A program made the position numbers and the translations under genes. From CAYUIS01 sp964444825 (lineage in GTDB: Bacteria; Chloroflexota; Anaerolineae; B4-G1): a stretch of DNA of 64,000 nucleotides. Numbering within the stretch: position 1 is the stretch's first letter; each line of letters begins with the position of its first letter. Of this stretch, positions 24,697-33,996 are shown one piece after another. The notes beneath the pieces are model-generated. The model worked only from the letters and a program-made list of their open reading frames with translations, made no database searches and was not told the origin of the DNA. Location of the stretch: contig CAYUIS010000003.1 of the NCBI GenBank assembly GCA_964444825.1, positions 5,837 through 69,836 on the forward strand. The letters run 5' to 3'.

Positions 24697-26217
24697 ATGG
24701 AACAAGTGAAACCCAAACTGCCCCGCGGGATGCGAGACATGCTACCCCAGAACATGATCCTGCGCCAGTACGTCGTACGAGTCATCCAGGACGTCTTTGA
24801 AGAATTCGGCTTCGAGCCCTTGCAGACGCCGGCCGTCGAGCTGGAGGAGACGCTGATGGGCAAATACGGCCCCGATGCCGAGCGGTTGATATACAACGTC
24901 GGTCACACTGGGGGCAGGGAGAGGCTTGCCCTGCGCTACGACCTCTCGGTACCCCTATGTCGCGTGGTTGCCCAGTATCCCGACCTTAGCAAGCCGCTCA
25001 AGCGATACCAGATCGCGCCGGTGTGGCGGGCCGAGCGCCCGCAGAAAGGCCGCTACCGAGAGTTCTATCAGTGTGACGCGGACACCGTCGGCTCGGACAG
25101 TATGCTGGCTGACGCCGAGATCGTCAACGTCATCTATGAGATATTGCGCAGGCTGGGCTTTGAGCGATTCGTGATCAATATCAACAACCGCAAGATCATC
25201 GCCGGCATTGGCCAACTCGCCGGCGTGCCCGACGACCTATTGGGAGGGTTGTACCGCTCCATCGACAAGCTCGACAAGATCGGGTTGGAGGGCGTCAGGA
25301 CCGAGCTACGCCAGACCGGCCTGGGTGATGCCGTCTCCATCCTGAGAAAGGCCCAGGTACCCAAGACGTTGATCGCCGGCCTCGTGGAAGATTTGCGCGG
25401 GCCGGATCTGGACGGCGTGGCATCCAAGCTCCGCCAGGCAGACGTGGAGCCAGAGACGAGCGCCGACATCTTGGACCAACTGTCGGCCCTGGACCTGGAG
25501 AACAGGGCCACGATACCCGAGATGGTGATCGAGCGGTTGCTCGAGTTCCTGGGGATCGAGGGCAGCAACAGGGAGATCCTCGCCCAACTGCGGCAGTGGC
25601 TGGCCGACTATCCGGACGCCCTGGCAGGGGTCGCCGAATTGGAAAAGATGACCGGCTACCTGGAGACGCTTTCCATCCCGGAGGCGGTCTGCCCTGTGGT
25701 TCCGTCAATGGTGCGGGGACTGGAATACTACACAGGGCCGATCTATGAGACAATCGTCGAGGAACCCAAGATCGGGAGCATCACGGGCGGCGGGCGCTAC
25801 GACAAACTGATCGGGGTCTTTACCGATCGTAGCTATCCAGCCACCGGCACCACCATTGGCATCGAGCGCATCATCGACGTGATGGAGGAACTAGGTATGT
25901 TCCCACCTGAGGTCGGTACCACGGTGACTCAGGTATTGGTCACGCTGTTCAGCCCGGATTTGGTCACAGAATCGATTCAACTGGCCCGAGACCTGCGCCA
26001 GACAGGGCTGAACACCGAGCTGTATTTCGATGACGATCCCCTGGGCAAGCAGATTCGCTACGCCTTGAAGAAAGGGATCCCCTACGTAGCGATCCTGGGA
26101 CCAGACGAGGTGGCTGCCGGGCAGGTAACGGTCCGCAACCTAGAAATGAAACAGCAAGAGACGGTCTCTCGGGCACAGGTTATGGCTCGTATCAAGGCGT
26201 GGCAGGAAGAGCGCTAG
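24697..26217 (+). CDS. hisS: histidyl-tRNA synthetase
   Basis: 506 residues from the ATG at 24697 behind CCAGGAGG. Class II motifs: PRGMRDMLPQ near the start, motif 2 FRAE-type segment APVWRAERPQKGRYREFYQCD, and the HisRS signature RGLEYYTGPIYE. It ends with the anticodon-binding domain (QVLVTLFSPD to the C-terminus). It is about 75 residues longer than typical bacterial HisRS, with an enlarged helical insertion at about 200-320. First gene after the attenuator, so synthetase and biosynthesis genes share histidine control. It charges the tRNA encoded just upstream. Confidence 0.96.
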   Translation: MEQVKPKLPRGMRDMLPQNMILRQYVVRVIQDVFEEFGFEPLQTPAVELEETLMGKYGPDAERLIYNVGHTGGRERLALRYDLSVPLCRVVAQYPDLSKPLKRYQIAPVWRAERPQKGRYREFYQCDADTVGSDSMLADAEIVNVIYEILRRLGFERFVININNRKIIAGIGQLAGVPDDLLGGLYRSIDKLDKIGLEGVRTELRQTGLGDAVSILRKAQVPKTLIAGLVEDLRGPDLDGVASKLRQADVEPETSADILDQLSALDLENRATIPEMVIERLLEFLGIEGSNREILAQLRQWLADYPDALAGVAELEKMTGYLETLSIPEAVCPVVPSMVRGLEYYTGPIYETIVEEPKIGSITGGGRYDKLIGVFTDRSYPATGTTIGIERIIDVMEELGMFPPEVGTTVTQVLVTLFSPDLVTESIQLARDLRQTGLNTELYFDDDPLGKQIRYALKKGIPYVAILGPDEVAAGQVTVRNLEMKQQETVSRAQVMARIKAWQEER

Positions 26218-26253
26218 ACGGCGCTGGTCCTATATGCGATGGAGGAAAAGTCA

Positions 26254-27261
26254 ATGACCAAAAGGAGCGACATTCGCCTGTCACTACCCAGCAAGGGCCG
26301 CCTAGCAGAGGATGCTGCCAGATTGCTGAGCGCCTGTGGCCTGGCGATCGATAAGCCCAACCCACGCCAGTACGCCGCACGTATTCTCGCCCTGCCCGGA
26401 CTGACCGTGCTCTTCCAACGGCCTGGCGACATTGTCGTCAGCGTGCGGGATGGTAGCGTGGACTTGGGCATTACCGGGATGGACATGGTGGCGGAGCGTC
26501 GAGGAGCCAACGGCACGGTGCTCGTACTCCACGACGGGCTGGGTTTTGGCCACTGCCGTCTGGCAGTGGCAGTGCCGGAGGAGTGGGAGACGGTTCACAC
26601 GATGGAGGACCTGGCACGCTACAACCAGGCACTCGGACGCCCGGTCCGCGTGGCAACAAAGTTCCCGCACCTCACAGGCGAGTTCTTGACTCGCCACGGC
26701 GTCCCGCATGCCGTCATCGATGCCGAAGGCACATTGGAGGTCGCACCAGCCATCGGCTACGCCGATCTCATCACCGATCTGGTCTCCTCAGGGCAGACGC
26801 TGCGAGATAACCGGCTGCGCGCTCTTGAAGACGGCATTGTCATCCGCTCGCAGGCCACTCTGATCGCCCATCGACCTGCCTTGCAGAGCCGCCCACAGGT
26901 ATTGGCGCTTGCGCGCACGTTGCTCGAGACCATCGAAGCTCACCTGCGAGCCGAGGAGCATCTGTCGATCGTGGCGAATATGCGAGGCGAATCGCCCCAA
27001 GCTATCGCCCAACTGATGTTCGAACAAAGGACGCTCGGCGGGCTCCAGGGCCCTACCATCTCGCAGGTCGTCGTCCGTGATGGAAACTCTAGCTGGCACG
27101 CCGTACACATCGTCGTACGCCAGGATCAGTTGTTCGAGGCAGTGAGCGAACTGCGCGCTATTGGCGGCAGTGGCGTCGTCGTCACACCAGTGGTCTATAT
27201 CTTTGAGGAGGAACCAGACCGCATCCGGGCCATGATGGAGACGCTTGATGAAGTCACCTGA
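26254..27261 (+). CDS. hisG: ATP phosphoribosyltransferase, long form
   Basis: 335 residues from the ATG at 26254 behind GGAGG. It catalyses the first committed step, ATP plus PRPP to phosphoribosyl-ATP. Motifs: RLSLPSKGRLAED at the N-terminus, VDLGITGMDMV, and EGTLEVAPAIGYADLITDLVS (PRPP loop region). The C-terminal 80 residues (LGGLQGPTISQVV, VTPVVYIFEEE) form the regulatory ACT-like domain of the hexameric long form. It is therefore feedback-inhibited by histidine and needs no HisZ. Overlaps hisD by 14 bases. Confidence 0.95.
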   Translation: MTKRSDIRLSLPSKGRLAEDAARLLSACGLAIDKPNPRQYAARILALPGLTVLFQRPGDIVVSVRDGSVDLGITGMDMVAERRGANGTVLVLHDGLGFGHCRLAVAVPEEWETVHTMEDLARYNQALGRPVRVATKFPHLTGEFLTRHGVPHAVIDAEGTLEVAPAIGYADLITDLVSSGQTLRDNRLRALEDGIVIRSQATLIAHRPALQSRPQVLALARTLLETIEAHLRAEEHLSIVANMRGESPQAIAQLMFEQRTLGGLQGPTISQVVVRDGNSSWHAVHIVVRQDQLFEAVSELRAIGGSGVVVTPVVYIFEEEPDRIRAMMETLDEVT

Positions 27262-28609
27262 GGTGCTGACACTCTACGAGGACTGGGAACAGGCTCGCCA
27301 GACGGTGCTCTGCCGGCGAGATATGGCGGACATCGGCGAGGTGCCAGAAGCAGTACGTGAGGGCATCCGGCGCGTCTTTGGTGAGGACCTGAAGCTCCCG
27401 GCGGCCGTGGCCCGCATACTGGCTGACGTGCGAGAACGGCGCGACGACGCGCTCCGGGATTGGACGGCCCGGATCGATGGCCTGATGCTCGACGAATTGG
27501 AGGTGCCAGCCGAGGCGTGGGAAAGCGCCTACAACACCCTGCCCCACGATCTGGCTCAAGCAATGAGGCTCTCGGCCGAACGTATCCATGCCTTCCACCT
27601 CCGCCAGCCAGTCTCTTCCCTCTCTTGGTCGACGACGGACCTGGGGGGCAGGCTGGGCCAGCGTGTGGTACCGATCCAGTGTGTGGGCGTCTATGCACCT
27701 GGCGGCACCGCCCCACTCCCCTCATCGCTGTTGATGGCCGCGATTCCAGCTCAGGTTGCAGGGGTGGAAACGATCGTGGTGTGTACACCGCCCGGGCGCG
27801 CGGATGGCAGGATCCCGGACGTGACTCTGGCTGCGGCCCACGTCGCCGGGGTGGACCGGCTCTTCCGCCTAGGCGGGGCCCAGGCCATTGGAGCGCTGGC
27901 TTACGGTACGGCGACCATACCCCAGGTAGATAAGATCGTTGGAGCTGGGGGCCTGTTCACCACGCTGGCCAAGCGCCAGGTGTACGGCCAGGTTGGATTG
28001 GATGGGCTGTATGGACCGACAGAGACGCTGGTGGTGGCGGACGATTCGGCGAATCCAGGCTGGGTGGCCGCCGATCTGCTCGCTCAGGCGGAACACGACA
28101 TCCTGGCGACCGCCATCCTTCTGACACCCTCGCGCTCACTGGCGCAGGCGGTCCAGGCCGAGGTCACTCGACAGGTAGAGAAGCTGACCCGCGCGGAGGT
28201 TGTGGCGGCTTCGCTGGCTGGGCAGGGCGGCATTGTTCTCACGCCTGACCTGGAGACGGCCATACAGTTGGCCGACGAGTTCGCTCCGGAGCACCTGTGC
28301 CTGTCGGTCGAGGAACCTTCCCGATGGGCCGAGCAGGTCCGCAACGCTGGCGGCATCTTCCTGGGCGAACACTCCTTCGAGGTGTTGGGTGATTACGTCG
28401 CCGGACCAAGCCACATCATGCCGACCGGCGGCACGGCTCGCTTTAGCTCTCCCGTAAACGTCCTCGACTTTGTCAAGATCATCAACGTCATCGGGTTGGA
28501 TGCGGCGACGACGGCTCAGATCGGCCCAGCAGCCGCTCGTTTCGCCCGGGCCGAATCGCTCACCGCCCACGCCGCTGCGGTCGAACGTAGAGGAGGTGAC
28601 CAGACGTGA
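27248..28609 (+). CDS. hisD: histidinol dehydrogenase
   Basis: 453 residues from the ATG at 27248 inside the end of hisG. It performs the two-step NAD-dependent oxidation of histidinol to histidine. Recognisable: VGVYAPGGTAPLPSSLLMAAIPAQVAG, RLGGAQAIGALAYGT, DKIVGAGGLF-type segment, EFAPEHLCL, and the histidine pair of AGPSHIMPTGGTAR. Its stop overlaps the hisC GTG (GTGA), which indicates translational coupling. Confidence 0.96.
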   Translation: MKSPEVLTLYEDWEQARQTVLCRRDMADIGEVPEAVREGIRRVFGEDLKLPAAVARILADVRERRDDALRDWTARIDGLMLDELEVPAEAWESAYNTLPHDLAQAMRLSAERIHAFHLRQPVSSLSWSTTDLGGRLGQRVVPIQCVGVYAPGGTAPLPSSLLMAAIPAQVAGVETIVVCTPPGRADGRIPDVTLAAAHVAGVDRLFRLGGAQAIGALAYGTATIPQVDKIVGAGGLFTTLAKRQVYGQVGLDGLYGPTETLVVADDSANPGWVAADLLAQAEHDILATAILLTPSRSLAQAVQAEVTRQVEKLTRAEVVAASLAGQGGIVLTPDLETAIQLADEFAPEHLCLSVEEPSRWAEQVRNAGGIFLGEHSFEVLGDYVAGPSHIMPTGGTARFSSPVNVLDFVKIINVIGLDAATTAQIGPAAARFARAESLTAHAAAVERRGGDQT

Positions 28610-29694
28610 ACGTGTCAGACCTCGTGCGGGCAGACATCGCCGCAATGGAGCCCTACACACCCATCTTTCCGCTCGACGTCGTGGCGGCCCGGCTCGGGCT
28701 CGCTCCCGACGACATCATCAAGCTGGACGCGAACGAGAACCCGTACGGCACCTCGCCGGCGGTGCAGGATGGGCTGGCCAACCTGGGCTATGCACACATC
28801 TATCCCGACCCGGAGAGCCGAGCCCTGCGGACAGCGCTCTCTGACTATGTCGACGTCCCAGCCGACCTGCTACTGGCAGGAGCGGGCGCCGACGAGCTGA
28901 TCGACCTGACTATGCGCCTCCTTCTTCAGCCGGGCGACAGGATAATCAACTGTCCGCCCACGTTCGGCATGTATCCGTTCGACGCGGCGATCAACGGTGG
29001 CAAGTCGATCGCCGTTCCGCGCCGCGCCGACTTTTCGCTCGACGTGGAGGGAATTGAACGGGCTGCTCACCAACACAAGCCCAAACTGATCTTTGTCGCC
29101 TCCCCGAACAACCCGGACGGAGGCTGGCTCCTCAACGCCGACCTGGAGCGCCTGCTGGCTCTGCCGCTCGTCGTCGTGTTGGATGAGGCCTATGTGGAGT
29201 TTGCGGGCGCAGAAAACAGCCGTATACAGCAGGTTGCCCAGCGTGACAACCTGGTCGTGCTGCGCACATTCAGCAAGTGGGCTGGGCTGGCCGGTCTGCG
29301 CGTGGGCTATGGGGCCTTTCCCGCGCCACTGATGGACCACCTCTGGAAGATCAAGCAGCCATACAACGTCTCGATCGCCGCCTCAACCGCCGCGATTGCC
29401 GCGCTCGAAAACCGGACCTGGCTGGACCACCACGTTTGCCTTATCCTGGAGGAGCGGGAGCGAATGGTGCGCCTCCTGGGCGATATCCCATTCCTGCGTC
29501 CGTATCCCTCCCGATCCAACTTTGTTCTCTGCCAGGTGGTGGGACGGGATGCCCGGCGCCTCAAGCTAGCGCTGGAACAAGCGGGCATCCTGATCCGGTA
29601 TTTCGACAAGCCTGGGCTGGACGATCACGTACGCATCAGCGTCGGTAGACCGGATCAGACGGACGCACTCATCGCGGCGCTGAAGCGACTATGA
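28606..29694 (+). CDS. hisC: histidinol-phosphate aminotransferase
   Basis: 362 residues from a GTG at 28606 behind AGAGGAGG. PLP-dependent fold type I enzyme: KLDANENPYGTSPAV, AGAGADELIDL, VASPNNPDGGWL, VVLDEAYVEFAG (PLP-binding Asp/Tyr) and FSKWAGLAGLRVGYG with the Schiff-base Lys in FSKW. It converts imidazole acetol phosphate to histidinol phosphate. The enzyme for the next step, histidinol-phosphate phosphatase, is not encoded in this window. Confidence 0.95.
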   Translation: MNVSDLVRADIAAMEPYTPIFPLDVVAARLGLAPDDIIKLDANENPYGTSPAVQDGLANLGYAHIYPDPESRALRTALSDYVDVPADLLLAGAGADELIDLTMRLLLQPGDRIINCPPTFGMYPFDAAINGGKSIAVPRRADFSLDVEGIERAAHQHKPKLIFVASPNNPDGGWLLNADLERLLALPLVVVLDEAYVEFAGAENSRIQQVAQRDNLVVLRTFSKWAGLAGLRVGYGAFPAPLMDHLWKIKQPYNVSIAASTAAIAALENRTWLDHHVCLILEERERMVRLLGDIPFLRPYPSRSNFVLCQVVGRDARRLKLALEQAGILIRYFDKPGLDDHVRISVGRPDQTDALIAALKRL

Positions 29695-29938
29695 CAGAGA
29701 GTTGGACGCAGACGAACGCAGAAACACGCTGATCTTTTTCTCTTTGAGAGAGGAGTCCCGTGAACTACAAGCACACTAATATTGTGCCCGCCAGGGATCG
29801 TCAGATCCCGGCCCTGCGCGGCAAGAACGACGCTTCAGACGGGGATCTGACAGCCTGTCCTGAGTCTGTCGAAGGAATCCCCTTCGAGCAGGGAACCAGG
29901 TGCTCATTTCCGCCGCGATGCACTAGGGAGGTACAAGA
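29695..29938. repeat. 244-base gap in the his operon holding REP-like palindromes
   Basis: GGGATCGTCAGATCCC (29794-29809) is a palindrome that recurs inside 57217-57234. It is followed by AAGAACGACG and a second stretch, GGGGATCTGACAGCC, then CCTGAGTCTGTCGAAGGAATCCCC, which resembles dispersed repeats of Chloroflexota-type genomes and the 37115-37217 element. No gene, promoter or terminator was recognised; hisB follows GGGAGG at the end of the gap. Confidence 0.55.
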
Positions 29939-30532
29939 ATGACCACACGTACTGCTACCATCCAGCGCTCGACCAAGGAGACGACCATACAGATCGAGCT
30001 TGATCTGGATGGATCGGGCCAGCACGAAATCGATACGGGTATCGGCTTTCTCGACCATATGCTGGCGCACGTGGCCGTTCACGGCCTATTCGGCCTAAAG
30101 ACGCAGGCAAGCGGCGACCTGGAAGTCGACCCCCATCACACGGTCGAGGACGTGGCCCTGACACTCGGCGAGGCATTTGCGCAGGCCCTGGGCGATCGGG
30201 CGGGCATCGTTCGCGTGGGATCGGCGACGGTGCCAATGGACGAGTCGTTGGCGTTCGTCGCGGTGGACCTCTCGGGTCGCCCCTACTGCGTGACCGAGAT
30301 AGAGTGGACCGGGCCTGCGGTTGGGGGCATACCCGTGACACTTTTCCCGCACTTTTTCGAGTCCTTTGCCATCACCGCCCGAGCCAACATCCACGCGCGT
30401 GTCCCATACGGACGGGATGACCACCACAAAGCCGAGGCACTGTTCAAGGCGCTCGGCCGGGCGCTGGACGCCGCCACGCGCATCGATCCGCGGCGAGGTG
30501 GGCAGATCCCATCAACCAAGGGAGCCCTGTAA
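29939..30532 (+). CDS. hisB: imidazoleglycerol-phosphate dehydratase
   Basis: 197 residues, monofunctional form without the N-terminal phosphatase of enteric HisB. Metal-binding motifs: IGFLDHMLAHVAVHG, DPHHTVEDVALTLGEA, and RDDHHKAEALFKALGRAL. It dehydrates imidazole glycerol phosphate to imidazole acetol phosphate. The ATG is behind GGGAGG; hisH starts two bases after its stop. Confidence 0.96.
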   Translation: MTTRTATIQRSTKETTIQIELDLDGSGQHEIDTGIGFLDHMLAHVAVHGLFGLKTQASGDLEVDPHHTVEDVALTLGEAFAQALGDRAGIVRVGSATVPMDESLAFVAVDLSGRPYCVTEIEWTGPAVGGIPVTLFPHFFESFAITARANIHARVPYGRDDHHKAEALFKALGRALDAATRIDPRRGGQIPSTKGAL

Positions 30533-30534
30533 GA

Positions 30535-31152
30535 ATGATCGCCCTCATCGACTATGGCGCTGGAAACGTTCGCTCGGTACACAAGGCATTGGAAACGGTC
30601 GGAGCGAAGGTAGCGTTGGCCAGCGAGCCAGGCCCACTCCTGAGCGCCGACAAGATCGTACTGCCGGGGGTAGGAGCGTTCGGGGACTGTATCAGCAGCC
30701 TGCACCGCGCCGGTCTGGTGGACGCGCTCCTTCAGGCGGTCGAACGAGGCGCACCTCTGCTCGGCATCTGCGTGGGTATGCAGGTCCTGTTCGAGGAAGG
30801 GGAGGAGATGGGACTGCACGCCGGCCTCGGCATCCTGCCCGGGCGCGTGATCCGCTTCCCCGACAGCATCGTGTCAGAAGGGCTCAAAATCCCGCACACC
30901 GGCTGGAATCAGATAACGCCGAGTGGAACGAGTCCGTTACTCGAGAACCTGGCGGACGGTGCGTGGGTGTACTTTAACCACGCCTACTACTGCCAGGCCC
31001 GTCCAGAACACACCAGCGCCGTCACCGACTATGGCGGTCCATTCCCCTCGGTCGTCGAGCAGGGGTTGGTCTATGGCATACAGTTTCATCCCGAGAAGAG
31101 CCAACAGACCGGCCTGCGCATCCTGCGGAACTTTGTGGAGGGTGTAGAATGA
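30535..31152 (+). CDS. hisH: imidazole glycerol phosphate synthase, glutaminase subunit
   Basis: 205 residues. Class I glutamine amidotransferase: IALIDYGAGNVRSVHKAL, oxyanion strand VLPGVGAFGDC, nucleophile Cys in LLGICVGMQVLFE, and the His/Glu pair of GIQFHPEKSQQTG. It supplies ammonia to HisF. The stop overlaps the hisA ATG by four bases. Confidence 0.96.
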   Translation: MIALIDYGAGNVRSVHKALETVGAKVALASEPGPLLSADKIVLPGVGAFGDCISSLHRAGLVDALLQAVERGAPLLGICVGMQVLFEEGEEMGLHAGLGILPGRVIRFPDSIVSEGLKIPHTGWNQITPSGTSPLLENLADGAWVYFNHAYYCQARPEHTSAVTDYGGPFPSVVEQGLVYGIQFHPEKSQQTGLRILRNFVEGVE

Positions 31153-31874
31153 GGACCTGGGACATTTACCCAGCCATTGACCTGCGCCAGGGGCGGGTCG
31201 TGCGGTTAGCTCAAGGCGATCCCAACCGGGAGACCGAGTACGCCGACGACCCGCTGCGCGTGGCCCGTCGTTGGCAGCAGGCCGGGGCCAAGTGGCTCCA
31301 CATCGTGAACCTGGATGGCGCCTTTGGCGAGCACAGCCAAGAGAACCAGGATGCACTCATCCGCATCTTGACGATGGGTCTCCATGTCCAGCATGGCGGA
31401 GGTATGCGCGATCTCGAGGGAATCCAGCGAGCCCTGGAACTGGGCGTAAGCCGTGTGGTGGTTGGCACGTTAGCTCTGAATGATCCCGCCCAGGTCGAGG
31501 CAGCACTTGACGCTTTCGGACCAGAGCGGATCGCCCTGGGCATCGATGCTCGGGATGGAACGGTGCGCACCCACGGCTGGAAGAAGGACACGCCGGTGGC
31601 TGCAATCGAGCTAGGGCAGCAATGGGCGGCCCAGGGTGTGCGGTGGGCGGTTTTCACTGACGTCGCCCGAGATGGGGTACGCACGGGCCTCAATCTGGAG
31701 GCCACAGTAGAACTGGCCCAGGCTACGGGCCTACAGACTATTGCATCCGGCGGCGTGGCCAGCCTGGAGGACGTGCAACAGGCGTACGATGCCGGCCTGA
31801 ACGGCGTCATTATCGGGCGGACCCTGTACGAGGGAGAGATCCTGTTAGAAGACGCATTGCGTGTGTGCAGTTGA
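31149..31874 (+). CDS. hisA: ProFAR isomerase
   Basis: 241 residues, a (beta/alpha)8 barrel. The catalytic Asp is in YPAIDLRQGRVVRLAQGD; a phosphate-binding loop is QHGGGMRDLEGIQRAL; the second catalytic Asp lies in FTDVARDGVRTG; and ASGGVASLEDV binds the second phosphate. It isomerises ProFAR to PRFAR, the substrate of HisHF. Confidence 0.96.
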   Translation: MRTWDIYPAIDLRQGRVVRLAQGDPNRETEYADDPLRVARRWQQAGAKWLHIVNLDGAFGEHSQENQDALIRILTMGLHVQHGGGMRDLEGIQRALELGVSRVVVGTLALNDPAQVEAALDAFGPERIALGIDARDGTVRTHGWKKDTPVAAIELGQQWAAQGVRWAVFTDVARDGVRTGLNLEATVELAQATGLQTIASGGVASLEDVQQAYDAGLNGVIIGRTLYEGEILLEDALRVCS

Positions 31875-31919
31875 TCCGTTTTCCACCGGCTACGCCGGGG
31901 ATCGAAGGAGAATTCTTGG

Positions 31920-32372
31920 ATGACACAACAACGGTACCCTGAACCAACCGTGGGCGCATTGATCGTTAACCAACAGAACAGAGCCCTGTTCGTCAAGTCA
32001 AACAAGTGGAGAGATATGTACGCCATACCCGGCGGGCACATCGAGTTGGGCGAGACGATGGAGGAGGCTCTGAGAAGGGAGATCAAGGAGGAGACTGGAC
32101 TTACTATCCACAGCATCGAGTTCGCCTCGTTGCAAGAGTTTGTCTTTGACGAGGCGTTTCACGAACAGAGACACTTCGTCTTTATCGATTTTGTCTGCAA
32201 GACGGATGCAGGCGAGGACACAGTCGTGCTGAACGAAGAAGGCCAGGACTATACCTGGGCCTCTCTTGACGAAGCACTTGGGCTCCCACTGGAGCCCTAC
32301 ACGAGACGGCTGATCCAGAATCTGGAGCGGACCGGGACAGCCCCAGACAGGCTTATCACTGGAAAATCATAA
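31920..32372 (+). CDS. Nudix hydrolase
   Basis: 150 residues behind GAAGGAG. A complete Nudix box is present: GGHIELGETMEEALRREI then KEETGL. The N-terminal TVGALIVNQQNRALFV and PGGH region are typical of ADP-ribose/NTP pyrophosphatases. It is placed between hisA and hisF without a terminator, so it is probably co-expressed. It may clear a phosphoribosyl or nucleotide side product, or simply be a passenger; substrate unknown. Confidence 0.88.
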   Translation: MTQQRYPEPTVGALIVNQQNRALFVKSNKWRDMYAIPGGHIELGETMEEALRREIKEETGLTIHSIEFASLQEFVFDEAFHEQRHFVFIDFVCKTDAGEDTVVLNEEGQDYTWASLDEALGLPLEPYTRRLIQNLERTGTAPDRLITGKS

Positions 32373-32399
32373 CGCAAACATAGGAGGTCTGAACACATC

Positions 32400-32843
32400 A
32401 TGGGAAACATCGAAGAAGCATCGTCGAACTTTGAAGCAGGTTTTAGTTGCTCCCAATCGATCGTCGCGGCCTATGGACCGGACATGGGTCTGGAGCGCAT
32501 GCTAGCCCTGAGGGTCGCAGCCGGTTTGGGTGGTGGGCTGGCTAGCTCAGGGCAGACGTGCGGCGCGGTGAGTGGCGCGCTTGTCGTCATCGGCCTCAAG
32601 TACGGCAGGATAGAGGCAGATGACGAAGAGGCAAAGGAAAAGACCTACCAGCTTGGAGGAGAATTCCTAGAGAGGTTCGGATCCCACGCCGGATCAACCG
32701 TCTGTAGAGAGTTGCTCGGGTACGACGTCAGCGATCCTGAGCAGAAACAACTGGCCAAGGAAAAGGGGCTCTTCACCTCGGTCTGCCCCAGGCTCGTTCG
32801 GGACGCGGCCGAGATTCTGGAGCAAATCCTGCAGGAGGAATAG
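32400..32843 (+). CDS. C_GCAxxG_C_C family redox protein
   Basis: 147 residues behind TAGGAGG. The family's spaced cysteines are present: GFSCSQSIV, GQTCGAVSGAL (CGAxxG core), STVCRELLG and TSVCPRLVRDAAEIL. The family is a small, probably metal- or disulfide-based redox protein of anaerobes with no established reaction. Three bases separate it from hisF. A second, diverged member lies at 55254. Confidence 0.85.
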   Translation: MGNIEEASSNFEAGFSCSQSIVAAYGPDMGLERMLALRVAAGLGGGLASSGQTCGAVSGALVVIGLKYGRIEADDEEAKEKTYQLGGEFLERFGSHAGSTVCRELLGYDVSDPEQKQLAKEKGLFTSVCPRLVRDAAEILEQILQEE

Positions 32844-32846
32844 ACC

Positions 32847-33626
32847 GTGTTAGCTAAACGAATCATTCCCTGTTTGGACGTCAAGGAAGGGCGCGTCGTC
32901 AAGGGCGTCAACTTTGTGAACCTGCGCGACGCGGGCGACCCGGTGGAGAACGCCCGGCTATACAATACCGAGGGCGCGGACGAGCTGGTCTTTTTAGACA
33001 TCTCGGCCACGCCGGAGGGTAAAGCGACCACGGTGGACATGGTGCGCCAGGTCGCCGTCGAGGTCTTTATGCCGTTCACTGTGGGCGGGGGCGTGCGCAC
33101 CGTCGAGGATGCGCGCGCGCTCCTGCTGGCTGGCGCCGACAAGGTGAGCATAAACACCGCCGCCGTGCGACATCCGCACATCTTGACAAGGGCCGCGGAG
33201 CGCTTTGGCAGCCAGTGCATCGTAATAGCCGTTGACGCCAAGCGGGTATCCCACGATCCACCCCGTTGGGAGGTCTATGTCAATGGGGGACGCACGCCCA
33301 CGGGGCAGGATGCAGTAGAATGGACGGTGCGGGCGGTCGAAATGGGAGCCGGCGAGGTGCTTCTGACCAGTATGGATGCGGACGGCACGCTGGCCGGCTA
33401 CGACCTGGCGTTGACCCGTACCGTAGCGGAGGCAGTACCGGTGCCCGTCATCGCCAGCGGAGGGGCGGGCAATCTGGACCATTTTGCCCAGGCCCTCACC
33501 GAGGGCAAGGCGGACGCGGCGCTGGCGGCGTCCCTGTTCCACGACCGGGTGATGAGCATTGGCGAGGTCAAAGCGTACCTGGCCGCCAGGTCCGTTCCAG
33601 TGCGTCCCACCGAATCAGCGGAATAA
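32847..33626 (+). CDS. hisF: imidazole glycerol phosphate synthase, cyclase subunit
   Basis: 259 residues from a GTG at 32847 behind AGGAGG. (Beta/alpha)8 barrel with KRIIPCLDVKEGRVVKGVNF (catalytic Asp), FTVGGGVRTVEDARALLLAG, LLTSMDADGTLAGYDL (second Asp) and VIASGGAGNLDHF. It converts PRFAR and ammonia to imidazole glycerol phosphate plus AICAR. The AICAR is the substrate of purH three genes downstream. Confidence 0.97.
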   Translation: MLAKRIIPCLDVKEGRVVKGVNFVNLRDAGDPVENARLYNTEGADELVFLDISATPEGKATTVDMVRQVAVEVFMPFTVGGGVRTVEDARALLLAGADKVSINTAAVRHPHILTRAAERFGSQCIVIAVDAKRVSHDPPRWEVYVNGGRTPTGQDAVEWTVRAVEMGAGEVLLTSMDADGTLAGYDLALTRTVAEAVPVPVIASGGAGNLDHFAQALTEGKADAALAASLFHDRVMSIGEVKAYLAARSVPVRPTESAE

Positions 33627-33639
33627 CGAGTCAGACCAA

Positions 33640-33996
33640 ATGAGCAAATCAGACAACCGCACGGTCAGTGAATCAGCAGGTGAGAGAATCCAGGTGCAGT
33701 TTGACCAACGAGGGCTGGTTCCAGCAGTAGTCCAGGATGCCAACACCGGTGAGGTACTCATGGTCGCCTGGATGAACGAGGAGGCACTGGAACGCACCTG
33801 TGAGACAGGACAGGCCCACTTTTGGAGCCGCAGCCGGCAGGAGTTGTGGCACAAGGGGGCTACGTCGGGTAACTTTATGAACATACGCGAGATCTGGGTG
33901 GACTGTGACGCTGACACGGTGCTGCTCAGAGTGGACCCTGCCGGCCCTGCCTGCCACACCGGTCGCCAAAGCTGTTTCTACCGGAGGTGGAAATGA
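33640..33996 (+). CDS. hisI: phosphoribosyl-AMP cyclohydrolase
   Basis: 118 residues from the ATG at 33640; a longer frame back to 33559 overlaps hisF and lacks a ribosome site. Motifs: VLMVAWMNEEALERTCETG, FWSRSRQELWHKG, and the metal cysteines of CDADTVLL, PACHTG and QSCFYR. Monofunctional; HisE is encoded separately and overlaps by four bases. Confidence 0.95.
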   Translation: MSKSDNRTVSESAGERIQVQFDQRGLVPAVVQDANTGEVLMVAWMNEEALERTCETGQAHFWSRSRQELWHKGATSGNFMNIREIWVDCDADTVLLRVDPAGPACHTGRQSCFYRRWK

